Below are positions 8,069-16,619 of a DNA stretch of 31,044 bases, piece after piece (positions within the stretch are counted from its first letter, which is position 1; every line of letters begins with the position of its first letter). The stretch covers positions 111,697 to 142,740 of the forward strand of contig DJIF01000130.1 of the NCBI GenBank assembly GCA_002433485.1. Reading direction: 5' to 3'. Under the pieces are notes generated by a model. It worked only from the letters and a program-made list of their open reading frames with translations, was not told the origin of the DNA and ran no database searches. Made by a program: the position numbers and the translations under genes. The DNA comes from Deltaproteobacteria bacterium UBA6601. Its GTDB lineage: Bacteria > Myxococcota_A > UBA796 > UBA9615.

Positions 8069-11000
8069 AGCTCAAGCGAGTTGACTTGTTGCATGTAGAC
8101 GGGCTGCCCGAGCCGCTCCGGGTCGAACCGCTCGGAGACGGCCTCAACATGATCATGGGCCCGAACGGCTCGGGCAAGAGCACCCTGGTAGCTGCGGCGA
8201 GTCAGTCCCTTTGGCCCCACCGGGGCAGCCGCACCTTTCATGTCCGAACCTGGTGGGCACACGCCGACAAACAGCTGAACGCCATGGTACGCGGCCATCA
8301 GGTGAGCTGGTCCAGCGACGACGGCAGCCCGGGACCTGAGCTCCCCTCAGAACACTTGAGGTCCTGTTTCATCCTCCCGCTTCGAGAGCTGCTCAACGAA
8401 GCTGGGGGGTCTGACGCTGAGCTGGCACGAGACATCCAACGGGCACTCCAGGGCGGGCTTGATCTCGACGCCTTACGGAGACTTCATCCACCGCGTCCAA
8501 AGCGGGCCAAAATGCTGCGCAAAGAGCTGCTCGCGCTTCGCGCGGAAGAGCAGCAGCTACGACGGCGATATCGCGAATTGGCAGCCGCTGAAGACCGGCT
8601 CGAACAGTTGCATGCAGACTATCTGGAAGCCCAGGCCGCCGAGGTCCAACTGGAACAACTACAAGACGCTGAAACCCTGTGCGCTCAACAGCCCCAGCTG
8701 GAAGCATCGCAGCGGACACTGGCAAACATGCCCGCCGCGCTAGCTCGATTTCATGGTGATGAGCTTGAGCGACTCGCAGAGTTTCGCACCACTCTGGGCC
8801 AGCAGCAGCAGCAGCGGACTGAAATTGAGCGCTCCCTCAGGGACTGCGAGACAGTGCTGGAGGCTTCCGGCTTAAACCTCGAGAACTGCGAACTCAAGAT
8901 GGTTCAGGAGTGGAGCCAGAGAAGCGCGCGACTGGTCGAGCGAGAGGAACGTGCCCAAGCACTGAGCGTCCAACTTGCAGCCACCCAACAGCTCGCCCAA
9001 GAGCAAGGGGAGCTGCTGTTAGGAGATGAAGGCGCGCCATTGGAGCCACTGGGTCAGGACCAACTTGCGGAGCTCGAGCGCTTCCTCTCAGAGAGCCTCC
9101 AATTGGAAGCTCGCCAAGCAGCCGTAGCTGAGGAGTTGAAGCACCTGGGAGAGGCAGCGCTACCCACCGAAGCACAGTCCTGGCGAGCGGCTGCAGTGCA
9201 CCTGACCAGTTGGCTTCACTCCGCGGCCGCCACCTCCAACTCCGGGGGCCGCTGGGCAAGCTTCTGGTTGCCCTTTGGATTGGTGCTTGGCGGGGTCCTT
9301 GCGGCCTTTCTGCTTGAGCCGCTATTGCTGGCCATTGCTGGGCTTGGGCTTGGCTATCTGTTCGCCAATGGATGGCGAAGCCACCGTTCGGCCAACGAGC
9401 AGGCTTCCGCCCGTCGGCGTTACGAAGAGTTGGGTCTGGAGCAACCATCAAACTGGAGCCTTGCTGCAGTTCAACAACAACTAAGCGAACTGCAGCGCTC
9501 AGTTGCGGATGCGGAGCAGCTTCATGCTGCCGCAGAGCGGCGTAGCAAGTTAGTTGCTCGGCAAACGGAACTTGAGCAACGCTCTGTAGGTCTATTCGCT
9601 GAGGCCCGCCGCTGGAAGACCAGAACAGGGCTGTCCTGGCGCGGCGGAAGTCTGGCCATCGTAGAAGCTGCAAGGCGCCTTAACCTCCATCGAAACAGCC
9701 GCTCCAGGCTGACTGAGCTCAGCCATGCGTTGCAGCAGTTACGCGACGAGAACACTGCCGAGTTGCGCGAGGCTTGTGCCTTTCTCAAACTTTGGGGCAT
9801 CGATGCTGCAGCCATTGAGGCCGGTCCGCGCCTGCAGGCAAGCCTTGGCGAGTTGGAGATCCGGCTCAATGAGCATCATCGTGCGCTGCAGGCACAGACC
9901 CAGCTGCAAGCCGAACTCAGTCGCCTGGCAGAACAGCATCAGATCGCTTCCAACCAGTTGGCCCGTCTGTTCGAATCGCTCGACCTTGAGGCTGGTGATG
10001 AGCAGGGCTTAAGGGCCCTAAGCCAACAAGAGCCTGCCTATACTGAGTTGGCCAAACGCATCGAGGCGCAAGAGGTGACTCATGCCGAACTACGACAAAG
10101 GCTCGCCACCAAGCCGTCTTGGATGAACATGGACGAGGAGCAGCTCGGACAGCTCCGGAGCCAGCTTGAAATCTTGGCAAAGAGCCGTGAGCAGCGCCTT
10201 GAGCAGTGGCAACGGGTGAAGTTGGAGTTAGAGCAGGCCCGCGCTGGCAACCAGCTGGAAGAGCTTCGTGCTGCCCGCCGGATGAAAGAAGATGGCCTCC
10301 TTGCACTTAAGCAGGAAGCTGTCCATGCCGAAGCCACTCACTTCCTGCTCGAAGACATCGAACTGAGCTATGAAAAAACCAGCCGACCGACTGTCCTGCA
10401 ACACGCTATGGATCTGTTTGCTGACTTCACCCGCGGTGCCTTTCATCTTCAGGCGACGGCGCTGAGCGCGGGAACGATCAAGGGGATCTGCAATAGCAGC
10501 GGTCAGCCCTTGAGCCTTGGGCAGCTATCGGACGGGACCAGAGTTCAACTGTTGCTGGCCCTCCGCCTCGCCTTTGCTGAGGTTCACGGCGGCGACAACC
10601 AGCTACCCATCTTTCTGGACGAATCCTTAAGTACCGCAGACCCAAAGCGGTTTGAGGCGATTGCAACGGTGGTGCTCGACCGGGTGAAGAGCGGGCAACA
10701 GGTGTTCTACTTGAGCTCCAACCCCCTTGATCAGGCCATCTGGGAACAACTTTGCCTCGACCGAGGCCTGCAGCCACCTCACATCGTTCGTTTGCAGGAA
10801 GGTCAAAACAAAGCAAGGCAGCGGATCAGCATCAGTCCCTGGCTTTCTGAAGCGACGAATCAGCCCCCGGCACCGGGAGACTCAACCATGGCCGAATATG
10901 CGGCCACCCTGGACCTCAGCCCCCCAGACCGCCATGCGCCAGCCGAGCAACTCGACCTGTTCTTTGTGGCCTCAGATAGCCTCGAAGCGGTTTACCAGTT

Positions 11001-11556
11001 GCGCTGCCGAGGGATCAGCACGGTCGGACAGTTCGCGCGACTCCTCGACCGGTCAGTATTGACCGACTACCTCCCTTCTGCGCAGGACCGGCAGATGCTC
11101 AAGGCCCGCAAACGAATGGCCGAGAGCTACCTCCGAAACTGGAGGATCGGGCGCGGTCGACCCCTTAGCCGGCCTCAGTTAGATGCCAGCAATGCGGTCT
11201 CTCAGACCTTCCTCGAGAGCATTGCTGAGCGCCTGCACACAGTTGGCGGGTCGGCTGATGCTCTGTTGCGGTCGCTCCAGGATCGACCCGTGCGACGTTT
11301 CGGGCCAGCAGCGCAAGGGCGCCTGCGCGGCTTTCTCGAGGAGCGTGGCTTTGTTGATGAGCGTTCCGTCTTAGAGCCGTTTGAGCTTGAGTTGGAGCTG
11401 GTTGAGAAGTTGCGAAATGAGCTGAACGAGGGTGACCTCAGCGTCGAAACAATCCGTAGCTTCATTACATTCATGGACGATGTTTGCTCCACGGGAACGA
11501 AGCCCGAAACCGTTAGAACCACCGCCAGCCAGGCTCCACCCACCCCTCAACCGTAG
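8065..11556 (+). CDS. YhaN/SbcC-like SMC ATPase with membrane hairpin
   Basis: The product has 1163 residues from the GTG at 8065, chosen for the 4-bp overlap with the nuclease gene and because it begins with the ATPase strand KLKRVDLLHV. Walker A is GPNGSGKST (32-40). The signature-like block LSLGQLSDGTRVQLLLALRL lies near 815, and Walker B (LPIFLDES) is near 848. Long Gln/Glu/Leu/Arg-rich coiled coils fill the middle. Residues about 397-435 are a very hydrophobic double helix, as in YhaN-type proteins, so the complex may be membrane-tethered. Beyond about 905 there is an extra region of about 255 residues, partly helical and basic (RRFGPAAQGRLRGFLEERGF), that ordinary family members are not expected to need. 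Confidence 0.88.
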   Translation: MKLKRVDLLHVDGLPEPLRVEPLGDGLNMIMGPNGSGKSTLVAAASQSLWPHRGSRTFHVRTWWAHADKQLNAMVRGHQVSWSSDDGSPGPELPSEHLRSCFILPLRELLNEAGGSDAELARDIQRALQGGLDLDALRRLHPPRPKRAKMLRKELLALRAEEQQLRRRYRELAAAEDRLEQLHADYLEAQAAEVQLEQLQDAETLCAQQPQLEASQRTLANMPAALARFHGDELERLAEFRTTLGQQQQQRTEIERSLRDCETVLEASGLNLENCELKMVQEWSQRSARLVEREERAQALSVQLAATQQLAQEQGELLLGDEGAPLEPLGQDQLAELERFLSESLQLEARQAAVAEELKHLGEAALPTEAQSWRAAAVHLTSWLHSAAATSNSGGRWASFWLPFGLVLGGVLAAFLLEPLLLAIAGLGLGYLFANGWRSHRSANEQASARRRYEELGLEQPSNWSLAAVQQQLSELQRSVADAEQLHAAAERRSKLVARQTELEQRSVGLFAEARRWKTRTGLSWRGGSLAIVEAARRLNLHRNSRSRLTELSHALQQLRDENTAELREACAFLKLWGIDAAAIEAGPRLQASLGELEIRLNEHHRALQAQTQLQAELSRLAEQHQIASNQLARLFESLDLEAGDEQGLRALSQQEPAYTELAKRIEAQEVTHAELRQRLATKPSWMNMDEEQLGQLRSQLEILAKSREQRLEQWQRVKLELEQARAGNQLEELRAARRMKEDGLLALKQEAVHAEATHFLLEDIELSYEKTSRPTVLQHAMDLFADFTRGAFHLQATALSAGTIKGICNSSGQPLSLGQLSDGTRVQLLLALRLAFAEVHGGDNQLPIFLDESLSTADPKRFEAIATVVLDRVKSGQQVFYLSSNPLDQAIWEQLCLDRGLQPPHIVRLQEGQNKARQRISISPWLSEATNQPPAPGDSTMAEYAATLDLSPPDRHAPAEQLDLFFVASDSLEAVYQLRCRGISTVGQFARLLDRSVLTDYLPSAQDRQMLKARKRMAESYLRNWRIGRGRPLSRPQLDASNAVSQTFLESIAERLHTVGGSADALLRSLQDRPVRRFGPAAQGRLRGFLEERGFVDERSVLEPFELELELVEKLRNELNEGDLSVETIRSFITFMDDVCSTGTKPETVRTTASQAPPTPQP

Positions 11557-11606
11557 TAGGCAACGTAAACCTGAGGCTCGCTACGACCTGGGCAAACAGC
11601 CGTTTA

Positions 11607-11630
11607 GCAAGCCTTAGAGTTGAGGCTTGC
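11607..11630 (+). terminator. Hairpin between ATPase and diguanylate cyclase genes
   Basis: GCAAGCCT (11607-11614) and AGGCTTGC (11623-11630) form a perfect 8-bp stem with an 8-nt loop, about 50 bp past the ATPase stop. No T-run follows, so it is at best a non-canonical terminator or an RNA-stability element. It does mark a likely boundary between two transcription units. Confidence 0.35.
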
Positions 11631-11707
11631 AGGCTGTAACGCGCGCAGGGCGGTCGGATTGGGGATAATGGGGTTCAGACTGGGAAACCAGCATGGAGGG
11701 GAGCCGG

Positions 11708-13039
11708 GTGGGCCTTCAGGCACGCGTCACACTACTTGTCGTTGGCTTGGTCATCCTAGTCCAGGCGGGCTGGGGTCTATCGGTGATGCGTGCCAACTCC
11801 AACCTGATGCGGGCAGAAGCGGAGCGTCGCGGCATTCAAATGCTCAAAGCCCTGGCCGCGCCCTGCGCAGTAGCCCTTGCCAATCGAGAGATTGAGACCC
11901 TCGATGCCATCCTGGCCAGCTTTACCGAAGAGGACCTCACAGGCCTGGACCTGATCTCCATCTCCATTCTAAGCGCCGAAGGCAAGGTTTTTGCTCATAC
12001 CGACCCTTCCCAGTACGGCAAACAGGCAAACGACCCCTTTGAAGAGACGGCAATGATCAGCGACCAACAGGTGGAACTCAGGAAGGCCAGCTCGGGCGAA
12101 CCTTTGTTGTTGCTCAGCATGCCCATCGTAGCGGGGCTTCGCTGGGGAACAGCGACAGCTGTACTTTCCCTAGCGCCGGTCGAGCGCCAGATTTATCAGC
12201 ACTCGCGCCGAGTGCTACTGCTTAGCGCGCTGTTCTCTGCTCTGGTCGGCCTGTTGCTGTCGTCCTTGCTACAGCGGTCCATTCTGCGACCACTGGACCG
12301 TTTGACCAATACAGCAAAATCCATCGCCAAAGGCCAACTTGACGCGCGGGTCCCTCCTCTTGAGCGCGGCGATGAAATGGCAATGCTTGGTGATGTCTTT
12401 AATGAGATGGTCGAACAGGTTGAAGGACAGACCCGCGTTCTGGAAGGCAAGGTGGCCGAGCGCACCTATCAGCTCCGACAGACCAATCTTGAACTGCAAA
12501 GCGCGGTTGCTCAGCTCGAACAACTGGCACGGACCGACGCTCTGACCGGGCTCGACAATCATCGCGCATTTCAAGAAGCACTGGCGTTTGAGATTGACCG
12601 AGCCCAGCGCACTGGCAGTCCCTTGTCGTTGATGATGATTGATGTAGATCACTTCAAGTCCTACAACGACACCCATGGCCACCCAGGGGGCGACCGGGTC
12701 CTGCGCACCGTAGGCAAGCTATTGCGGAACCAGCTGCGCTCCATTGACCGGGTGGCTCGATATGGGGGCGAGGAATTTGTAGTTTTGCTGCTGGAGACCG
12801 ATGCCATCCAAGCAGAATTGGTTGGAGAGAAGCTCCGCATCGCCATTGAGAAAGAGAAATTCGCCGGTGAGGAAGTCAGTCAGCCCGGGGGTAGATTGAC
12901 CATCTCAGCGGGGCTCGCCTCATTCCCCCGCCAGGCGACCACGGGCGAGGCGCTCCTAGATCTGGCAGATGCAGCCCTCTACCGCGCCAAGCACGGTGGT
13001 CGCAACCAGGTCTGGCGAGACCGGAGCCGTGACCAATGA
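11708..13039 (+). CDS. Membrane diguanylate cyclase, Cache-like sensor, HAMP, GGDEF
   Basis: The predicted activity is cyclic-di-GMP synthesis. The order is: membrane helix (about 6-25), a periplasmic domain of about 140 residues that looks Cache-like (ISILSAEGKVFAHTD), a second helix near 165-187, HAMP, a coiled-coil linker, and a GGDEF domain. The active site is GGEEF (353-357). RSID, ending five residues earlier, is an intact RxxD inhibitory site, so product feedback is expected. I prefer the GTG at 11708 because GGAGGGGAG (11695-11703) is placed correctly for it; the ATG at 11693 is the alternative. The stop overlaps the next start (ATGA), coupling it to a PhnD-like lipoprotein. Confidence 0.93.
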   Translation: MGLQARVTLLVVGLVILVQAGWGLSVMRANSNLMRAEAERRGIQMLKALAAPCAVALANREIETLDAILASFTEEDLTGLDLISISILSAEGKVFAHTDPSQYGKQANDPFEETAMISDQQVELRKASSGEPLLLLSMPIVAGLRWGTATAVLSLAPVERQIYQHSRRVLLLSALFSALVGLLLSSLLQRSILRPLDRLTNTAKSIAKGQLDARVPPLERGDEMAMLGDVFNEMVEQVEGQTRVLEGKVAERTYQLRQTNLELQSAVAQLEQLARTDALTGLDNHRAFQEALAFEIDRAQRTGSPLSLMMIDVDHFKSYNDTHGHPGGDRVLRTVGKLLRNQLRSIDRVARYGGEEFVVLLLETDAIQAELVGEKLRIAIEKEKFAGEEVSQPGGRLTISAGLASFPRQATTGEALLDLADAALYRAKHGGRNQVWRDRSRDQ

Positions 13040-14142
13040 GCCGCTCAGGATCATCAGCAAAAACCAGCGTTGACATGCTGGACAGCGCTCGCCCTGAGGT
13101 GAAGCAGGCACCAGCGCTTAGCGCCTTGGCTGCAGCTTTGCTGGTCCTGTGCATTGGCTGCACATCGGACCCCAGCAACTCCCCCGAGTCTGCCGAGGAA
13201 TCGGCGCTTGGCACACAAAGTGATCAGCAGCTATTCCAACGAGCCAGGGCAAGCCTGCGCGCCGCGGGTGTGGAGCGACTGCGCTGGGGGCTGACTCCCT
13301 ACGTTGCCCCTGACGAAATCATCGAGCGCTACAGCCCCATCATTGATTGGGTGAGCGAAAGAGTGGGAATAGACATCGACATCCACGTAGGCGACAGCTA
13401 CCAGGATCTTGAGCGTCAGATCATTGAGGGTCGAATCGACATCGCAGTCCTGGGCCCATATGCCTATGTAGGCGCCCAGTCGGAGAATCCAGACATCCGG
13501 GTTTTTGCCAGTCACGTGGCCCTGGGCAGCACTACCTATGGGACCTACATCCTGACCCACGACGACAGTGGCATAGAAAGCCTGGAAGACTTGCGAGACC
13601 GGGACTTCGCCTTCGTCGACAGGCTCTCTACTTCAGGCTGGCTCTCACCGGCTGCACATCTTCTGGAGCGCGGGATCAACCCAGTGAGCGAAGTTCGTGG
13701 TCGCTATCTTGGTAGCCATGAACAGGTGTTCGACGCGGTAGCGGCGAATCAAGTTGCTGCCGGAGCCGTCTACAGCGCTAGCGTCTCGGAAGGACGGCGG
13801 CGCAATCCGATGGGCAATCACGTGCGAATCCTGGCCAAGTGCGCACGGATTCCGTACGACGCCTACACCCTTAGGGCCGGACTGGAGGAAGTGGTCGGGG
13901 CTGCTCTGGCCCGCGCCCTCAGCGAGATCTCGACGCGGGACCGCAGGGGCAGGCAGACCCTTAAGAGCCTGGCAAGAATTAACGGTTTCATTCCGGTCGA
14001 CGATCGCCACTATGACGTGATCCGGCAGCTGGAGGCCCGAGTGGTCAAGGGACTGGGGCCTGCAGCCGAAAGCGATATGCACGGCCCCTCTTCAAAGCAA
14101 CCATCGGGCTCAGGCAAGACACCGGGCATAGACAATCCATGA
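13036..14142 (+). CDS. PhnD-type substrate-binding lipoprotein
   Basis: This 368-residue protein has a lipobox ending LCIGC, with Cys42 as the lipidation site. The domain from about 80 on matches the PhnD/phosphonate-binding family: RWGLTPYVAPDEIIERYSPI, then IDIAVLGPYAYV, then DLRDRDFAFVDRLSTSGWL and AVYSASV. No ABC permease or ATPase gene accompanies it. It overlaps the diguanylate cyclase gene (ATGA) and the peptidase gene (ATGA), so a sensory role presenting ligand to the cyclase is more likely than transport. The N-terminal lead before the hydrophobic stretch is long; an ATG at 13075 would shorten it. The true ligand is unknown. Confidence 0.9.
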   Translation: MSRSGSSAKTSVDMLDSARPEVKQAPALSALAAALLVLCIGCTSDPSNSPESAEESALGTQSDQQLFQRARASLRAAGVERLRWGLTPYVAPDEIIERYSPIIDWVSERVGIDIDIHVGDSYQDLERQIIEGRIDIAVLGPYAYVGAQSENPDIRVFASHVALGSTTYGTYILTHDDSGIESLEDLRDRDFAFVDRLSTSGWLSPAAHLLERGINPVSEVRGRYLGSHEQVFDAVAANQVAAGAVYSASVSEGRRRNPMGNHVRILAKCARIPYDAYTLRAGLEEVVGAALARALSEISTRDRRGRQTLKSLARINGFIPVDDRHYDVIRQLEARVVKGLGPAAESDMHGPSSKQPSGSGKTPGIDNP

Positions 14143-16607
14143 AGCTTGGATCGATCAGCGAAAAGGCTCGGAGCGACTGGGCGCGACCAGCACGGCTTAC
14201 CAGTTTCGTGAGTGGGCTCACGGCCCTGGCAATTGCCCTATTGCTGGCGGGGCCTGGTCGGGCAGCCGCAGAGCTGACAGCGGCCTCCCACGCAACACCC
14301 GGACCCTATGCGCTGAAAGGAACCCTGGAGCAGCGCTTTGAGGACATCACTGCGGCAAACCTCGATCCGGCTGGTCAAATCGAGGTGCGCAACCAGCTCA
14401 TCGACGATCGGGTAATTAAGCTTCATCTTGTGGAGGGTATTGCCACCCCCCTGCGCACCCCGACCGGAGCAACCATCGGCTTTTGGTTTATTGGCCGGTG
14501 TGAGCTCAGCTATTCACCGCCGCTTGGCCAAGAGCGCGCCGCCTTTGAGCGGGGAACCGGCAAGCGGCGATACGACAAGGCTCCCTGTACCGAAGCATTC
14601 GCACTCAGTGACCAACAGCGTGAGCTTAGTTGGCTGATGCAGGGCTCAGACAGTCAGGGCGGGCCGAGTAAAAACAGCAGTTGGGTAGACTTCATTCTCG
14701 ATAGCTACCAGATGCCCGGCAAACAAGGACGCCGTTTTGTCCCCTTTGCGGTGAGTGCACTGGCCAATCATCTTGGAGCCGTGGAGCCCTCAGCGCGCGA
14801 ACTGGGCCTCCTGCAACTGGAAGTGCTAGGCCCCAACTTTGGCAGACCAAAGGGTTCGGCCAAGGCTAGGACCCTGGACTGGCTCGGTTACTCACGCAAC
14901 CCTGAAGGTCAATACGCCGCAGATGAGCCCATCACCCTACGTGGCGGTCACTTCCAGGAGAAGGACCGACGCTACGCCTTCAATCTCAGCTCGCATGGGA
15001 GCGAACAGGCGCTACGGGTCGAGTCAACCGCAGCCAACCTGGACCTGGTAGACGCCAAGCTCGACCTGGACATTGATGTGGGTTTTGACCCCTGGGCGGA
15101 GATGAAAGCCTCCGCCACCCTCACCCTCACCACGCGCCGCCAGCCGACTCAGGCGGTTGCGCTGGACCTTCTGCGGGAACATCGCTTCGGGCGGCTCGGA
15201 ATCAAGCGTGCGCTGGGCTTTACCGTACAGCAGGTCACTGACTTCAAAGGCAGGCCCCTGGAGTTCCTTCATTTCGGCGGCAAGCTGCTGATCCGATTAC
15301 GGTCTCCCCTACCCCCCGGGCAGGGCGAAGTGCTCACGGTTAACTACCACGGCAACGCCATGCCTCGGCTTACAGATGACTCTTTTGGCTTATTAGCCAA
15401 CTACTCCTGGTGGCCCCAGCCCGGCCGGCACGACCGTTTCACCTTTGGCGCTGTGATCTGCACGCCTAAGGCCTTCCGCGCTGCAGGCACAGGGACCACC
15501 ATGAGGCGGTGGGAGCAAGGGAGCAAGGTCTGCGAGGACTGGCAGGAGAAGGTTCCGATCACCTTTCCGGCCATCAACATGGGACGGTGGGTAAGCGCTG
15601 AAAAGGAGGGGCCGTCTGGAGTCCGATTGCGAGCGTTCTTCTTGCGCGAGGACGAGCACAAGATGGAGGCAGCACTCAACTCCGTTGCGGAGATGCTGCG
15701 CTTTTTTGAGAATCTTTTTGGGCCTTATCCCTTCGGTGAACTCGACATCGCCGAGGCCCGCGCGAACATGTACTTCTGGCAAGCCCCTGCCGGGCTGCTT
15801 GAGCTGAGCCGCAGCCAGTGGAGCGTCCGAACTGCGGCGAAGGACCAACGCAAAGACTTCTATCCACACGCCTCCCTGGCCACCCTGGCCCATGAGGTTG
15901 CTCACCAGTGGTGGGGCCACGTGGTGGGCTGGAAGAGCTATCGAGACCAATGGATGAGCGAGAGCTTTGCCGAGTACTCATCTTTTCTGTTTATGGCCCA
16001 GTATGAGGGCCAGCGCTCTTACCTGGGCAGACTGGAGTACTGGGAAGTAGGCGCACGAAAGACTCAACGGAGGGCGCCCATGGTGCTTGGTTTCCGGGAC
16101 CGACGCGGCTACCAGGGCCAGGTATATCGGCGCGGTCCGCACGCGCTGCACATGCTGCGCCGGTCGGTTGGCGATCAGGCCTTTATGGCGTGGATGGGGC
16201 AGCTGCCTAGAATCGCGGCCAACCGAAACCTATCAACCGCTGACCTCAAGCTGATCACCGAGCGCACCCTGGGCACAGAGACAAGCTGGTTTTTTGACCA
16301 GTGGATTGAGCGCAGCGGACTGCCCAAGCTCGAACTAGCTGCAAAACAGCAGGGCAAAAAGTTGAAGCTCCGGCTGAGGCAGACCCAGGTACTTCCGCCG
16401 TTTCGACTCTGGGTGCCCTTGCGACTTCACTATGCTGATGGGAGCAGCACAGACCACATCCTGGCCACCGAAAGCCGCGAGTTAACAGACTCCATCAAGT
16501 TGCTCAACAAAGGTCTGCAGAAGGTTGAGCTTGATCCTGACCGGGAGCTCTGCCTTGAAGCACGCGAGGTGCGGCTGGAGAAAGCTGAACAGAACGACCA
16601 GAAATGA
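14139..16607 (+). CDS. Exported M1-family (gluzincin) metallopeptidase
   Basis: The product has 822 residues. A hydrophobic stretch near residues 24-45, ending GPGRAAAE, is a likely signal peptide with a long lead. The catalytic motif is HEVAHQWWGH, with H585, E586 and H589, and the third zinc ligand E608 is exactly 19 residues after H589 (ESFAEY), as in M1 aminopeptidases. The usual GxMEN exopeptidase motif is not evident; the matching region reads MYFWQAPAGLLELS, so substrate recognition may differ. Residues 45-300 are not recognisable to me. The gene overlaps the PhnD-like gene by 4 bp and ends 12 bp from the convergent MopE-repeat gene. It is probably periplasmic. Confidence 0.9.
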   Translation: MKLGSISEKARSDWARPARLTSFVSGLTALAIALLLAGPGRAAAELTAASHATPGPYALKGTLEQRFEDITAANLDPAGQIEVRNQLIDDRVIKLHLVEGIATPLRTPTGATIGFWFIGRCELSYSPPLGQERAAFERGTGKRRYDKAPCTEAFALSDQQRELSWLMQGSDSQGGPSKNSSWVDFILDSYQMPGKQGRRFVPFAVSALANHLGAVEPSARELGLLQLEVLGPNFGRPKGSAKARTLDWLGYSRNPEGQYAADEPITLRGGHFQEKDRRYAFNLSSHGSEQALRVESTAANLDLVDAKLDLDIDVGFDPWAEMKASATLTLTTRRQPTQAVALDLLREHRFGRLGIKRALGFTVQQVTDFKGRPLEFLHFGGKLLIRLRSPLPPGQGEVLTVNYHGNAMPRLTDDSFGLLANYSWWPQPGRHDRFTFGAVICTPKAFRAAGTGTTMRRWEQGSKVCEDWQEKVPITFPAINMGRWVSAEKEGPSGVRLRAFFLREDEHKMEAALNSVAEMLRFFENLFGPYPFGELDIAEARANMYFWQAPAGLLELSRSQWSVRTAAKDQRKDFYPHASLATLAHEVAHQWWGHVVGWKSYRDQWMSESFAEYSSFLFMAQYEGQRSYLGRLEYWEVGARKTQRRAPMVLGFRDRRGYQGQVYRRGPHALHMLRRSVGDQAFMAWMGQLPRIAANRNLSTADLKLITERTLGTETSWFFDQWIERSGLPKLELAAKQQGKKLKLRLRQTQVLPPFRLWVPLRLHYADGSSTDHILATESRELTDSIKLLNKGLQKVELDPDRELCLEAREVRLEKAEQNDQK

Positions 16608-16619
16608 TTGTCTCGGTGA

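Noticed and set aside
8761..11556. SbcCD-like pair as a phage-defence (Lamassu- or Wadjet-type) system
   Set aside because: The overlap and domain content fit a housekeeping YhaO/YhaN-type pair. No effector, integrase or other defence gene is nearby.
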